DNA from: Rhizophlyctis rosea
Lineage: Eukaryota > Chytridiomycota > Chytridiomycetes > Rhizophlyctidales > Rhizophlyctidaceae
Direction of reading: 5' to 3'
Assembly (NCBI GenBank): GCA_027596075.1
Contig: JADGJC010000172.1
Span: 2,918-66,917, forward strand
Length of the DNA stretch: 64,000 nucleotides
Part shown: positions 34,791 through 47,256 of the stretch, one piece after another
How positions within the stretch are numbered: the stretch's first letter is position 1
Layout of the letters: every line of letters begins with the position of its first letter
Made by a program: the position numbers and the translations under genes
Notes under the pieces: generated by a model
Seen by the model: the letters and a program-made list of their open reading frames with translations, nothing else
What the model was told of the DNA's origin: nothing
Databases searched by the model: none

Positions 34791-36349
34791 TTTTGCAGAG
34801 TTCAAAATGATGAACCTTCGACCGAGGGCCTGTTTTCCGGACATGAAATTTTTTATCAGTCCAGTTTTTGATCCGCCAATGACGGTGCGGTGGCACTGTC
34901 GACCGGGCCAAGTGGCTTGTACTCACGGAGCGCCACATTGGTGAGTCGTTCACCAAAACACAGGTTTCGAATCTTACCATCAATGGAAAGAGCCCAAGCG
35001 AATCCATGCAAGCAACAGCTGATGGTTGTTATTTGTATGTTCATTGAAAGGGATCTGGTCTGATTGACAGCGGGAAAGAAATGGTATCGGGCATCACGAG
35101 GGAAAAATAATTAAGCCGGACGGGCCATGGATTGAACAATGAAGCTGCAACCTGAGCTATTCCCATTGACGCGTTCATGGCAGAAACCACAGCAACATCA
35201 TGACTACATTCATTGAGGTATGCTTGAGATTCAAGAAAGCATCTGCTCAATAAAATCAGAGCCAACGATGAAGTCAAAACCGCTGCAGGCTGCGGCCTTT
35301 CCCGAACACTCGAATGCATTTGCCTCCTACCAAAAAAAAAAAAGACTTTGCCTGATCGAGAAGACATGGAAACATGAAGTCAGGTTGTGCTGCCTCCCTT
35401 GTTCGTGAATGGCGTTGGCTAACCGGTTGCTATGCAGGCACCTCTGATGCTTGAACCATTTCCAGCTGTGTGTGTTCTTCCAACAGTTGCTCAATCACTT
35501 GCGACTGGGCGAGGGGAGAACCTGAACAAAGCGCGCCCATGAGTACCATCACACAGAAAAGATGCAAGAAGTTAACGCGACACAATGGAAGCTTGATGTC
35601 AAGACACGGATGGCAGACATTGGCAGTGACTAATCTCATCGTCAAAAACGGATTTCAATGCATTGAGAGCAGAACAGCTCGAGCAAGTGCCCGCTACCAA
35701 CTAAATCAATTCCACATCGGCGAAGCATTAGCGTTCCCCTCTATCACATGCCAAATGAGGTTGAAGCCTCAAATGGTAACATGCGGCGCTCTTTCGTCAG
35801 TTTCGTCGTTCTCGCCCATATCGTGTTTTGTACGCACGAGCAAAAAGTCTGAGCAACATTCAGCGAGAAAAACAGTAGCCTCTGGGTCCTGGTATGAGAT
35901 AAGGTTTACGGATGAGCGGACAGAATTCATGCAAGTATCTATAGGTATGTCACGTATGATCATTTTGAATGGAAGTCACAAAACTCGACAGCAACAGATG
36001 CGCCCATTGGCGCCTGCATTTGCTTGCATTCTCAACATTGGACAATGCTCAGCAACTGCACAGCACAAACTTGCTGTCCCACACAGTTTATATTTATCTC
36101 CAGCGGAGGACTGGCGGATATGTTTGATTCATACCCATTTGGGATTGTCAACTGGATGCAAGGAATGTGCGCCAGCAGGCATCCGCCGGTTAGATTTGGT
36201 GAACATTTTTCAAACAAGGACTGCCGGTCATGGAAGTAGTTTAAGCCAATAGAGAAGGAAAGAATTGCCAAACTCAATGTGGAAGTTGTGCAATATATGA
36301 CCAGTCAGGTAAAACAATCGTTGGAAGAAGGCAGCAAGTCAATCACCGC

Positions 36350-36879
36350 ATGGCAGCCGAAACGGAGAATTACCTATTGTTCAATCCAGTCTGTGCGAGT
36401 CGCACTGCCGTTGGATGGCAATATGGGCTCAAGCTCCATCCAGAGTTTGGAGAATGCCTGATGCAAATCAACCGTCTTCAGATTCGAATTGCTATGGTGA
36501 AGCACCTTTTGAATGATGTAATTGGACAAGAGCTTTTTGAGCGGCCGGTGGAAGATATCCCAGAGAGGTACATCGGGTTCTTGTCAGGAAAGAAAAAGAA
36601 ACGGAGATGGAGAAGATCCATGAAAGACCGCAGCCGCCGTGTTCTATATAGGCGAGTCCACGGGACTTCTTGCCAGCGCACAACGATAATGCAGCACGGA
36701 AGTCAGGCAAAACCGTTACCAAAGGTAAGCAACCAGAGGCAGCGAAAAGTGTTACACGCGACCAACTCCCGCTCTTCAATGGGTTTGCAAAGGGTGAACT
36801 AAAGTCCAGTGGAAAATTGAGATTCTCGGACCATGTCGGAACTTATATGTTACTAAGTATATTCCACAAGACGTATTGA
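36350..36879 (+). other. Possible protein-coding remnant with frame change
   Basis: The ATG at 36350 opens 150 codons (NYLLFNPVCASRTAVGWQYG, ELFERPVEDIPERYIGFLSG), ending in a very basic patch (KKKKRRWRRSMKDRSRR). From about 36670 another frame is more protein-like (AARKSGKTVTKGKQPEAAKS, LPLFNGFAKGELKSSGK) and ends at 36879. This could be one gene with an intron or a frameshift, but no family is recognised and the two parts may be chance. Confidence 0.25.
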
Positions 36880-39800
36880 CCCATCCACATCTATCCCCCT
36901 TAAGACTATGTCTTACTACCAGCGATGTGATAGAATGGATATCATGGTACCGACAAGATGAAAAAAAAACAAGGAGCATGACCGCAACAGCCCAGAACAC
37001 CCCCCAGCTGTAATCTCAGGTCAGATGATAGATGATAATCTACGAAGTTCTGAACATTTAGTCAGGCATCCTTACCTGATTTCACGTTATTGGCCTGTTC
37101 GACTCAAGTGAGAAGTGTGAAAGATCGATTGGGTCCAGTTGAGCAATCAGGAAAAACAAATTGAAGATTTGGTCAAGTACGCAAACGACAACAACACGAG
37201 TACGAACCTGCTGTGCCGCCCAAACTGGACGAATATGTAAGGAGGGATGCAGAGCAGAAAGATGAATACTTGGTCCACTGATCATTCACTTCGTACCGTC
37301 ATCCGGCCCTGCGACAACATAATGATAAACGTCGGTTGCTCCCGAAGCTGCAAAAAAGGGAGAAGTTGAGCGCAGTGTGGGCATAGACCTGAGGTTGAGG
37401 TCGGCAAGTCATTGAGCAATACATTGTTTAACAAACGGCTCAAATGTTTGACCATGGCTTAGTTGCCACATCCGCACAGTCCGCACGGTGATTCCTATTA
37501 TTCGATGAAGCGGGTGGTACTCCTCAGGAAGCACGCCAAATCAAACCTCACGAAAAACGTGAGCTGACAAAAGAAACAGTCTCAGAAAGTTCACAAGTGC
37601 AATACGATCTTGTCTCCTGCACGAGAACTCAAAATGACTGCGTAGAATGAAATACTCAGAAAACTCATGGGCCCAAATGACAATAATGTTGCGCGGATGG
37701 CAACAACAGATCCCGTCTGATGCAACTGCTTTGCTTCCAATACTAATGTACATTCCAAACAACAAGAAGTTCCTCGTATACGCGTATTACATTCTGCCCT
37801 TTAAGTATTGATGCGCACTCATATTCTCCCTGAGCACACATACCGCGCGCACAAAAAATGAGACAGCCTAAATGGTGGGCACGGGATTCAGTGTCATCAC
37901 CTACGACGGGCGGTAGCGAATGCAGCATCTCCTTTCTTGACTTTGGACACTTTGACAATCATGAATTATCTGAATCACCAGTTCAAAGGGAGGTCAAAAA
38001 AGATTCACGGGCTTGCCATTTACGAGTACCGATACGATCCCTTCCCTGCGCTAAAAGCGGTCCACACAAGGCTGACAACTGCTTTGCAATTGCCCCGCAG
38101 GTAGTTGATATTAAGTCGCTGCCAACCTACTCTTTAATGAAAGCACGCACTTGCGTGCCTAAATAGAAGATATACAAGCTCAATCATTTGACCTGCCTTC
38201 TGCCGCAAAGCTGGCCCACTACGATGATCGCGCGTGCAATAGTTTGCAATCGGTCGGGCGCGTAGGACTACGTTCCCGTCTCTAAGGAACTGGCAAGCGG
38301 ATTATCATTTTTTCGATTACCCCTTCTCCGGAAGTCAGATACACAATCGAAAAAACAGCATACGACCCTCCTGAAACCGTCTCTGAAAAGCGGGACAATA
38401 CTTTCCAAGCCAGCATCGAAACGAATGTCCAACGTCAACCGCCACTCCCATCCACACAGCTACATGAAAAAAAATAAAACATTGGGCAACCTCACCAACA
38501 CAAGATCGGTGCTTCGAAACCCAAATTTCATTAACCTCCCTCATTCGATGCACACTTGATTTCGGTTTGTTGAGCGCGTCTAGAAGTTCTAGACAATCCC
38601 GAATTGCACGATATCAGCGGATGTGCACTGTAAGTCATTGTCCATCTCATACGCCAACATCTGAGTGGAAGTAGTAGAGGTTTTTGTTGCCTAGCCGCGA
38701 TGAACAACCCAACCATACTAACAACAAGAATTGAAAATTGAATAACCGTCGAGCGCATGAAGTTAAATGATATTTACGATGGAGTTGACAACACCTCCAA
38801 GACATACTCTCCATCCATATTGATTTCCACCTGTCCGTTCGATTATTTTTTTGACCCCCCATGTTAACATCCCTCGTTCCCCCACAGAGAGATGGAGGAA
38901 AATTTGCTGTCGCAACTTTTGCAATGACTGCAGTTACTTCGATCTTTCATGGGAGGTTCGGCTCCCTGATACTCCAGTTACTCCGAGCGGAATCCAATGC
39001 ATTGGCCGACATTTTTCTTGAGGTTGGATGATGACTCTGATAAACTGCTGATCCTCCTCAGATCACCAACAGTCTGGGCAGAAGGTGTTGAAGACTTTGG
39101 TCCATCACATCAAATATAGGCAACATACACGATGTCATATACTTCAGCTGAAGGGGCATCCATTTTCATCATTCCAATGTAAGGCACACATAGTCATGAA
39201 CTTGGACGGTAACGGGAACTAATACTGAATGACATTTAAAACGGGAAAAAGACAAAGTTTATTATTAGAAGGGCACGAGCCCAAAGTATTTTCATATTCC
39301 TGCACAGCCACCACTGAGTGACGCCCACTCATGCGATTAAACTAAAAAAGGCAAAATGAAGCAAATTGGACACTCGACCAAACAGCTGAAAATAACTATT
39401 TACCCAATCAACGCATAAGCAACTACATGTGATAAATAAGCTATTCCCTTGGGTGTCGCCTGTGCTCCCACAACGGAGTCGGGGATACGGCTCAAGCCCG
39501 CTTGCTCTTTGCAATGACCTACTTGTCGATTGAAAAAAAACTGATAACACCGCTGTCGTGTGGTCGAAGTGTCTGCACAGGTCTGATACCAACTTCCACA
39601 GGTGTCATTTTCTGCCTAAGATGAAACGGCTTATGACCAAGCACCTCAATGATAACTGTATACGTTGCTCAACGTAGTTGCCCAACAACAAGAATGGGCC
39701 GGACGGTGACGAGTTTCGTCCGACTACTCTCATGAGCACGCAGCGGAAGAAGATATGGCGTTTCATATCTAGCGGAATACGTACGCCTTCGACGTCATGA

Positions 39801-40957
39801 AATTTCAACAGCACAAGCCATCAAAATCTGAGATAATCACGCCAAAAATCAATCCTCAAAGACACTTTATCGCCTGATGCTAATCGGATGCTGGTCCGAG
39901 TCTCGCGGCCATTCCAACGTTTCCGTACACTGGTAAGTACTGACCTTGGGTGGATTTGGTCTTGTCATCGGATGATGACATACTCGAAAAGAAAGAGAAA
40001 CTGCATTAGGGATGAAGAGTTTCACTAGTCTCGCAGAGTTTTTCATGCTGAACGACCCAAGCAACCCTCTTGACATTTCTTCGCCAGCAAAGAACAGCGG
40101 CGGATGTTGCGCCAAGAAGATTAATAATGGAAAGTCCATGTCCCAAAAGTCCCGTGGCACTCGTCAGGTCTAAATGCCTTTTGGTCATCTCCAGAGTTGG
40201 TATAATACGCAGCAAAATGCTTGCAAATTTCTACCCTCTCCTTGCATGAGGCTTAAACTGGATCAAGCCAGCAGAAAGGTGCGAAAAAGAGAACGCTGCA
40301 CGATAGATCAATGCTTGGTGTGCTTCAGTAACTGCACATGCACTCTGCTCCAGTTCAAGGTATTCTCGCCATAATTATTAGGGGCAACTACAAAGGAATT
40401 AATTTGGGCAGCACTTGTTTAACAGCATAGCAATTTATCTGTTGCATCGGGACTATATATTTCACGGGAGAATAGAACCCCTTTGATGGACGGACGCACG
40501 CACATCATAGATAGGTCCAGTTATGATAGCAAGAAAACAGAAAATAGAGTAAGATGGGCATCAATGACTGCTCCTGCATGGCTTCACGTGCAATCGACCA
40601 AAAAACTTTTTGCGGATCGAGCTCGTGAACCTATGGCACGTACGATTCACGGTCCCATTCAATGGGCAATAGGCGTCACTGGTTGCAAGACCCATTGGCA
40701 ATGAGGAACATGTTGCCACCAGTTGATCCTTATCCTAAGTAGGAAATTGAGCAGAAGGTTTCCTATAGGAAGTGATTGGGAGGATGGGTGTTGTGGGCCT
40801 CGCGTTCTTGCCTTAACTTCTCGAGACGTTGTCTAGCGAAATAATGCCGCACGGATTTCCTCAACCTCCTTTTGTTTTGGTGTGGGGGGTAGGCTGCTTA
40901 CCTCATCACTCCTCCTATTTAACCCATATTTGCTTTGATCACCCACAGAGTCTTGCG

Positions 40958-40964
40958 TGAGTCA
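40958..40964. promoter_or_regulatory. Gcn4/CPC1-type site upstream of HIS4
   Basis: TGAGTCA, a perfect form of the general amino-acid control element TGA(C/G)TCA, lies 200 bp before the HIS4 start codon. In fungi this bZIP site drives induction of HIS4 during amino-acid starvation. Use here is inferred from position and match. Confidence 0.65.
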
Positions 40965-41163
40965 CCTGCGTCATCCAAGGACATCCACCACGCAGTTTTG
41001 AGGTGTGGCACCCAGCCACCCGCCACCGGGCCAAACTCGGTCTCGGTCTCTTTTGCCTTCCAAATTAGATTTTCCACTCTCACACAACACTGTCTTGCTC
41101 TTTCCCACGCATACACCCTACATAGAGAGCTATCGCTACTCCTTTAGAACTCTCCCCATAACC

Positions 41164-44153
41164 ATGATCCTCCCGGCTGTGTCGGACGACATCACCCTAG
41201 AGGTCTTGGCCAGTTACGGCCTGATCGGTGACGTCCTCATCGCACCAAAAGACTTATCACCACAAAACATATCCTCTCTTACGAACGTCGCTCTCGCATG
41301 GGTGCAACTGCCAGAGGAAACCACTTCCATCGACACCGCAGTCGCCATACTTGACGCCGGTGCCTCGAAGATCGTCCTCTCCCTCGCCCACGTATCCTCT
41401 TACCCACCAACCGACGCCGCCTCAATCTTCCAACAATTGCCCGCCGACCGTCTAGTCCTCTCCCTCCCCTCCGCCCCACGCGCCGAGGTCTCAACACTGG
41501 TCACCCTCTACTCCCCCTTCGTATCCGCCCTCATCCTCAACACCCCCACCGACGATACCGCCTCCCTCACAGACCTCGCCAAAACCGCAAACGGCGTCCA
41601 ATTAATCCTCACCACCACCACCGCCCCAACCACCACCCAAATCACCACCTTCCACAAATCCCACATAGACCTCCTAGTCCCCACCACCTTCCTCTCAATC
41701 GGCAAACAAGAAGGCAAACTAGACATCGCCGAAGCCTATGCCGCTTCCCTCAAAACTGATCGTCCGGACGGTTTGTTCCCGACTCTGGTAGTCGACGAAC
41801 AGCATGTAGCCTTGGGTCTGTGCTATTCTTCCACTGAGAGCATATCAGAGTCCATCAGGACAAAGACTGGTGTCTATCAGTCCAGGGAGAGGGGTTTGTG
41901 GTACAAGGGTGCTACTTCGGGTGCTACTCAACAGCTTGTTGGCATTTCCGCTGATTGTGATGGTGATACCCTGAGATTTGTCGTCGTTCAGAAGGATCCT
42001 GGTGAGTTGCGCCTATGTGAGTGGGTGGGTGGGGTTGGGAGGCCACGCGCAGCGTGATGGTTGGGGAAGGTGTGCCGACGGCACTAGATGGAGGGCCGTC
42101 AGCATGGTCTGGTGTGGTAGTGAGCGCAACTGAACTGACGGGGAGCGGAGCTGGCAAATTAGACTGGCGGCTAACACCTTACTTCAGGATTCTGCCACTT
42201 GAACACGCGCACGTGCTTTGGCAAGGACAGCGGCATCACCGCTCTCGCCGCCACCCTCCAATCCCGCAAAGCCTCCGCCCCCGCCGGATCCTACACCTCC
42301 CGCCTCTTCAACGACCCCGCACTCTTGCGCTCGAAGATCATGGAAGAAGCCGAGGAACTTTGCGACGCCACCACAAAGGAGGACGTAGCATGGGAATGTG
42401 CAGATTTGATCTACTTCGCTCTAACCAAGTGCACGGCTGCGGGCGTCACATTAGCGGACATTGAGAAGAACTTGAACAAGAAGGCCAAGAAGATCACGCG
42501 GAGGAAGGGAGATGCTAAGCCCAAGTGGGAGGCTAAGGCTGTTAACGGAACCGAGGCGAAGGCTCGTGCTCCGGCCGCAGCCCCGGCGCCGGCCCCCGCC
42601 CCCGTAACAGAAAAGAAAGAAATCAAAATGAAATGCTACGACTACGCCACCACCACCCCCCAACAACGCACCGCCCTCCTCCAACGCCCCATCATCAAAA
42701 CGGACGAAATATTTGCCCGCGTGCGCCCCATCATGGAAGAAGTCCGCACCAACGGTGACGCCGGCGTCATCTCCCTCACAGAGAAATTCGACCGCGTCAA
42801 GCTTAGTTCCACCGTCATTTCCGCGCCGTTCGACCCTGCCACTTACGCCATCGATGATAATGTCCGAAAGGCAATTGACATAGCTTACGACAACATCTAC
42901 AAATTCCACGACGCACAACTATCCCGCGAACCCCTTGTAGTCGAAACCATGCCCGGGGTAACATGCACCCGCTTCTTCCGCCCTATCGAAAAAGTCGGGC
43001 TTTACGTCCCAGGTGGCACGGCTGTACTTCCCTCCACGACTCTTATGCTCGGTATTCCCGCTAGAGTAGCCGGGTGTAAGGAGATTGTTATTGCGTCACC
43101 GCCAAGGAAAGACGGGACGCCCGTTCCGGAGGTGATGTATGTTGCGCATAAGTTGGGTGCGACGAAGGTTTTGCTTGCGGGGGGTGCGCAGGCGGTTGCG
43201 GCTATGGCGTATGGGACGGAAACGTGTCCAAAGGTGGATAAGATTTGTGGGCCGGGGAATCAGTATGTTACGGCGGCGAAGATGGTTGCCACGGTGAGTA
43301 TGAGTTTTTTTTTTGTTTTCGATTTGGGCGAAGAGGGCTCTTTGTGGATGCTCAAAACGGGGAGGGCGGTTGGAATACTATTTATGAGCCTTACCACTGT
43401 GTGTGAATTGGAACGGCCTTTTCTGACAACCGACCCAACTCCCCACAGGCCGACAGCTCCGCCATGATATCCATCGACATGCCCGCCGGCCCGTCCGAAC
43501 TCCTTGTCATAGCCGACTCAACCTGCAACCCGGCCTATGTCGCCTCCGACCTCCTCTCTCAAGCCGAACACGGCGTCGACTCCCAAGTCGTCCTCTTAGC
43601 CGTCAACCTCACGGCTGCTGAACTTGCCGCTATTGAAAAGGAAGTGGCTGTCCAAGGGGCGGCGTTGCCGAGGAGTGATATTGTACGAGAGAGTATTCCG
43701 AAGAGTTTCATTTTGAACGTGAAGGATTTGGAGGAGGCGATGGAGTTCAGTAATGCGTATGCGCCGGAGCATTTGATTCTTCACACCGAGTACGCCGAGG
43801 GGCTTGTTGATGAAGTCGATAACGCCGGCTCCGTATTCGTCGGACAGTGGTCTCCCGAAAGGTAATACTCCCTTCCTTCCCTCTCCCCCCTCTATGTCTT
43901 TCCCCTCACACTCCCCTCCCTTAGTTGCGGTGACTACGCCTCCGGCACGAACCACACCCTCCCAACATACGGGTACGCGCGGATGTACAGCGGTGTGAAC
44001 ACACTTACCTTCGTGAAGCATATTACGAGTCAGAAGTTGACGAGGGAGGGATTGGATCGGTTGGGGGATACGGTTACTACTTTGGCGGAGATTGAGGGGT
44101 TGGAGGCGCATAGGAATGCGGTGGCTATTAGGTTGAGGGATATTAGGGCATGA
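41164..44153 (+). CDS. HIS4: Trifunctional histidine biosynthesis enzyme (PRA-CH / PRA-PH / histidinol dehydrogenase)
   Basis: Four exons, 41164-42001, 42188-43293, 43449-43861, 43925-44153, give 861 residues, close to other fungal HIS4 proteins. The N-terminal region resembles the fungal HIS4 extension. Residues about 200-290 form phosphoribosyl-AMP cyclohydrolase ([38 protein letters not shown] with the metal-binding cysteines). About 300-390 form the phosphoribosyl-ATP pyrophosphatase ([19 protein letters not shown]). The rest is histidinol dehydrogenase ([56 protein letters not shown]). It catalyses steps 2, 3, 9 and 10 of histidine synthesis. A starvation-type site lies 200 bp upstream. 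Intron 1 contains the repeat shared with the ABCG gene. A degenerate copy of the last exon lies 2.9 kb downstream. Confidence 0.96.
42002..42187 (+). repeat. HIS4 intron 1 made largely of the shared repeat element
   Basis: 186-bp intron GTGAGT..CTTCAG. From 42009 to about 42130 it aligns almost base for base with ABCG intron 1 (2172-2307), including the hairpin region CCACGCGCAGCGTG. The element fills most of the intron and begins within 10 bases of the donor, as expected if the intron itself arose from, or was invaded by, an introner-type sequence. Confidence 0.75.
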
Positions 44154-44189
44154 AGGGAATCAGCAGCAATGGGGGGGAGAGGGGTAGAT

Positions 44190-45651
44190 GTCTTCAGGTG
44201 TAGGGGTCGTAGAGTGATGGTGTGTATGTATTATAATGTGATTCAATGTACTCATGAACTGCGTACTTGGAGTGATGCCAAGTTCCTGCCACTTGGTTTT
44301 CTTTTGTCCAGGTAACATCGTTGATCATTGACTGCTTGTCGTCAATGTTGATGTGTAGCGATGGCGAGTCTTCGTGCCCCAAAGTCTTGTACACTTGTGC
44401 TGAATATGCGTTAGCTCGGGGGTTGTGAGGCATGTGCTGGTATGCGTTTACCATTTTTTGCATATTTCCTCGGCTTCTTTGAGTTTATTCAACTGCGAAC
44501 AAATGGAGAGTTTGATATCAGCGAGAGTGAGTTGCGGGTCAGTAAGCCTTTTTCCAGAGCCCCTCTTCCAACATCTGAGCTAGTTTTGTAGGAATGATCT
44601 GTAATGTGGTATCCGATTGCCAACCACGACGCACCATGATAGCGTATAGAGCATCTGAGCGGTTACTGTCTGTTTTTTTTGTTTTTTTGTTTTTTTGGCA
44701 CTTTAGCAAGCGTTTGGTGTTCACAAATTCAGTATCTCCGAAACAGTATGTGAGCTCAGGCACACCATGATGGGTAGAGCAAAAATGAAGGTTGCGGACA
44801 ATGGCCCATCTGTCTTGTGGTCGAGTTGTAGTACCGCAAGCACAGAAATGAAGCCTCATACCCTTGTCCACTTTGTATTGATCGTGAAGCCATTCTGCAT
44901 CTCCATAACAAGTCGCTGGCATCCGTTTTTTTCAGGCAGCATAATGGCGAACTTTTTTCATGACCACATAATTTGGCAAGTTGTCTCGAATTCGAAGTAC
45001 GACTTCAATGCTGCGTGGGATGGAGAGCAGGAGGATATTACTTTTTTTGGTTCTCTTTTGGTCGAGTTCCGCAGAATGGCGCACCAAGGCATTCGCTATC
45101 CAGTACAGCAACCTTAAAAGGGTACGAAAAAACACAAGTACATACCTTAATGAGAACGTAGGATGGGATCACCAGGTTAGGTATTGATGCCATGTCACTA
45201 CTTTGGGATTCTGAATGCCACCGATATTTCCTTTTGGAACCTTGGGACGCTGCACAAGTGCCTGGACGGAAATACGTGTGGAGAAGAGCTGCCGATCAAC
45301 ATTAGCTTGCAGTATCAGTATTGCGAGCATATTAGACTTGACCAAAGGAGCAGTCAACTCGCCAGTGAGTTCATCTCGCAAAGAAGACCACTTTCATAGC
45401 CGGGCACGCTTTACTAGGAGGGTTGACCGAGTCATCGACTGCGATTCTTCCATACCACCTGGGCGAAGATGGTAAACTTCTTTTTTGTGTGTTCGTGACT
45501 AATCAATGTGGATACATTGTCACCTAGTCTCCTTTGGCAGAGTTATCAGTATCACCAAAAGCGCTGAGGATCCAAAAATGGAGAGAAGGAGGACGATGTC
45601 GTTCTTGCGTTCGTAGTGCGCAAGATAGATCAGCGCTGCCTCATTCGGCAT
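44190..45651 (-). CDS. Uncertain multi-exon minus-strand gene with N-terminal membrane segment
   Basis: The ATG at 45651 opens MPNEAALIYLAHYERKND followed by a hydrophobic helix (IVLLLSIFGSSALLVILITL) and a donor (ACTAG/GTGACA). Further down the strand, open segments at 45381-45169, 45135-44932, 44922-44539 and 44463-44194 each look partly protein-like (RRGWQSDTTLQIIPTKLAQM in the fourth, GHEDSPSLHINIDD in the last). I could not link them all in phase. The plus strand also has a 116-codon open frame at 44767-45117, so strand is not certain. No family recognised. A T7/T8 homopolymer set (44671-44697) lies within. Confidence 0.28.
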
Positions 45652-47044
45652 AACAGTCGTCGACTTGTAACTGGCGCTTTCATTTTGGAATCAAAAGTGC
45701 AATGTTAGGTGGGTGGTGATTGGAACGGGATGCTCGAAAAATGCGCATCGTTCACATCAAAGTATGACTTGGGTCAGGTCTGCTCTATCACGTGATCGTC
45801 GTAGATAGGGTGGTAGAGGGTTCTTTGCTCGTTTCAATTGATTTATTTTTCTTCCTTTGATCACTTTATTTACTTTTCCAATTGCTTTTAGCAGAAGTGG
45901 TAAGAGATTTTCAGAAAGGTGAATGTCAAACGACTCTCATCACGAATGCGTCATAAGGCCCATGGTGAGAACACTGAGAAGTTGGAAACTCAGAAACATG
46001 CACTGAATGACCCATCGTCTCATTAAACTATCTCAAAACTGAGATCTTCCAAGCCATTCTTAGGTCATACACACTGTTGGAATTGTTCTTTCTTGTTATC
46101 ATGGCATGGTCATTGCCCCCTGCTCCATTCGAGATGGACCGGCATGAATAGACGCCGCATGTCTTCGGTATTCGTTCTAAGTAAATGCCTGGAACCGTGG
46201 ACATTCCGTGCACCATCTGAGCTCCGAAGTGTACAACCAGAAGATCAAAGACCATAAAGTCCTTCAAATTTCGTAAAGATGAGAAAAAAAATAGACAATG
46301 ATACTTGCCCGGCACAATGAGCATCGAGTTATCGAACTTTACTCACAAGAACGCGCTTCCTTTAATGGTCCGCTATTTTATGCGTTGAGATGATCTCTCT
46401 GTATCTGGGACGAGTGCAAAGTGTTCCATTCTCGCATTCAGAGTCACGATGCTATTTACCTCTGAGTGAGTCATATTTCGGCGTGCAAGAAAGAAAATTC
46501 ATGAGGCCAGAGTACGAGGAATATATACACTTGGAACTGCGCCGACTGAGGAGGATGGCGACGCATTCCTTCCCATTGGCGGGAGCGTTTCGCCCGCCCC
46601 CATCTCCAAATTCGCTATTCCTCCGGTTGTTCTCTGAGCCGGTTGTCCTGGGCAACAGTGAATGTATCGCACATCACAATGATGGGAGTGAATTCAAAGT
46701 CAGGATGCAGAGGCTAAAAAGAACTAGAGGGGATGAAAGAGGAGATGGCGACAACCGGACGTGATCCTCTGCGTGATGACCGGGGTGCTGTCTACGCCAA
46801 TGCTCTAAGAGGATCATGACCCCATCGAACTCCAATTTCGGTTGGGGTTTCACCGCGAGAGGGGAGTAGCGCGGATGTGGGATCTACTAGATCAATCAGT
46901 CCATCCATTATACCAGCGCAACACCATACTCCAATTGCGTTCAGGAGTGTTTTTGTAGAGCGGTGCAGTCTCGAAAGTGAAATCGCTCAAGTGTCGTACC
47001 TTTCAAATTCCCACGTCACTTATGCCAGTTCCCGTCCTTCCCTC
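45652..47044. other. Intergenic stretch with a weak minus-strand open frame
   Basis: 46324-46028 (minus) has 98 codons with an ATG (FMVFDLLVVHFGAQMVHG) but no family resemblance. A plus-strand frame at 46390-46764 is likewise unsupported. Nothing else seen. Confidence 0.35.
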
Positions 47045-47256
47045 ACTTGTTGGACTATGCCTCCGGCACGAACTACACGTTAACAACCTGCGGGGTACAC
47101 CCGGATGTACAGCGGGGCGAAGATGTTGATGTTTGCATCCCTCAAGTTGAGGGAGGGGTTGGATCGGTTGGGAGTACGGTCACTATGTGGGCGGAAATTG
47201 AGGGCTGGGGGGAATAGGAATCCGGTTGCGATTCGGTTGAGGGTATTAGGGCGTAA
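47045..47256 (+). pseudogene. Degenerate copy of the last HIS4 exon
   Basis: Aligns along its whole length with HIS4 43921-44150: shared blocks include TATGCCTCCGGCACGAACTA (compare TACGCCTCCGGCACGAACCA), CGGATGTACAGCGG, GGATTGGATCGGTTGGG-type sequence and GGTTGAGGGATATTAGGGC-type sequence at the end. Several indels and substitutions break the frame. The bases before it resemble the end of HIS4 intron 3 with the AG altered to a non-acceptor, so the copy came from DNA, not from spliced RNA. Same strand, about 2.9 kb downstream of the parent. Confidence 0.88.

Larger units (their letters stand above)
34791..41163. other. Gene-poor region of 6.4 kb
   Basis: A+T-rich with many short open frames and no clear gene. 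The best candidates are 35470-36252 (260 codons but no ATG start) and 36350-36879 (listed separately). A poly-A run lies near 35330-35342. The last 300 bp are the HIS4 promoter. No transposon ends recognised. Confidence 0.5.

Noticed and set aside
35470..36252. 260-codon plus-strand open frame
   Set aside because: No ATG start, no domain, amino-acid composition unlike real genes here and no splice signals; probably chance in A+T-richer DNA.
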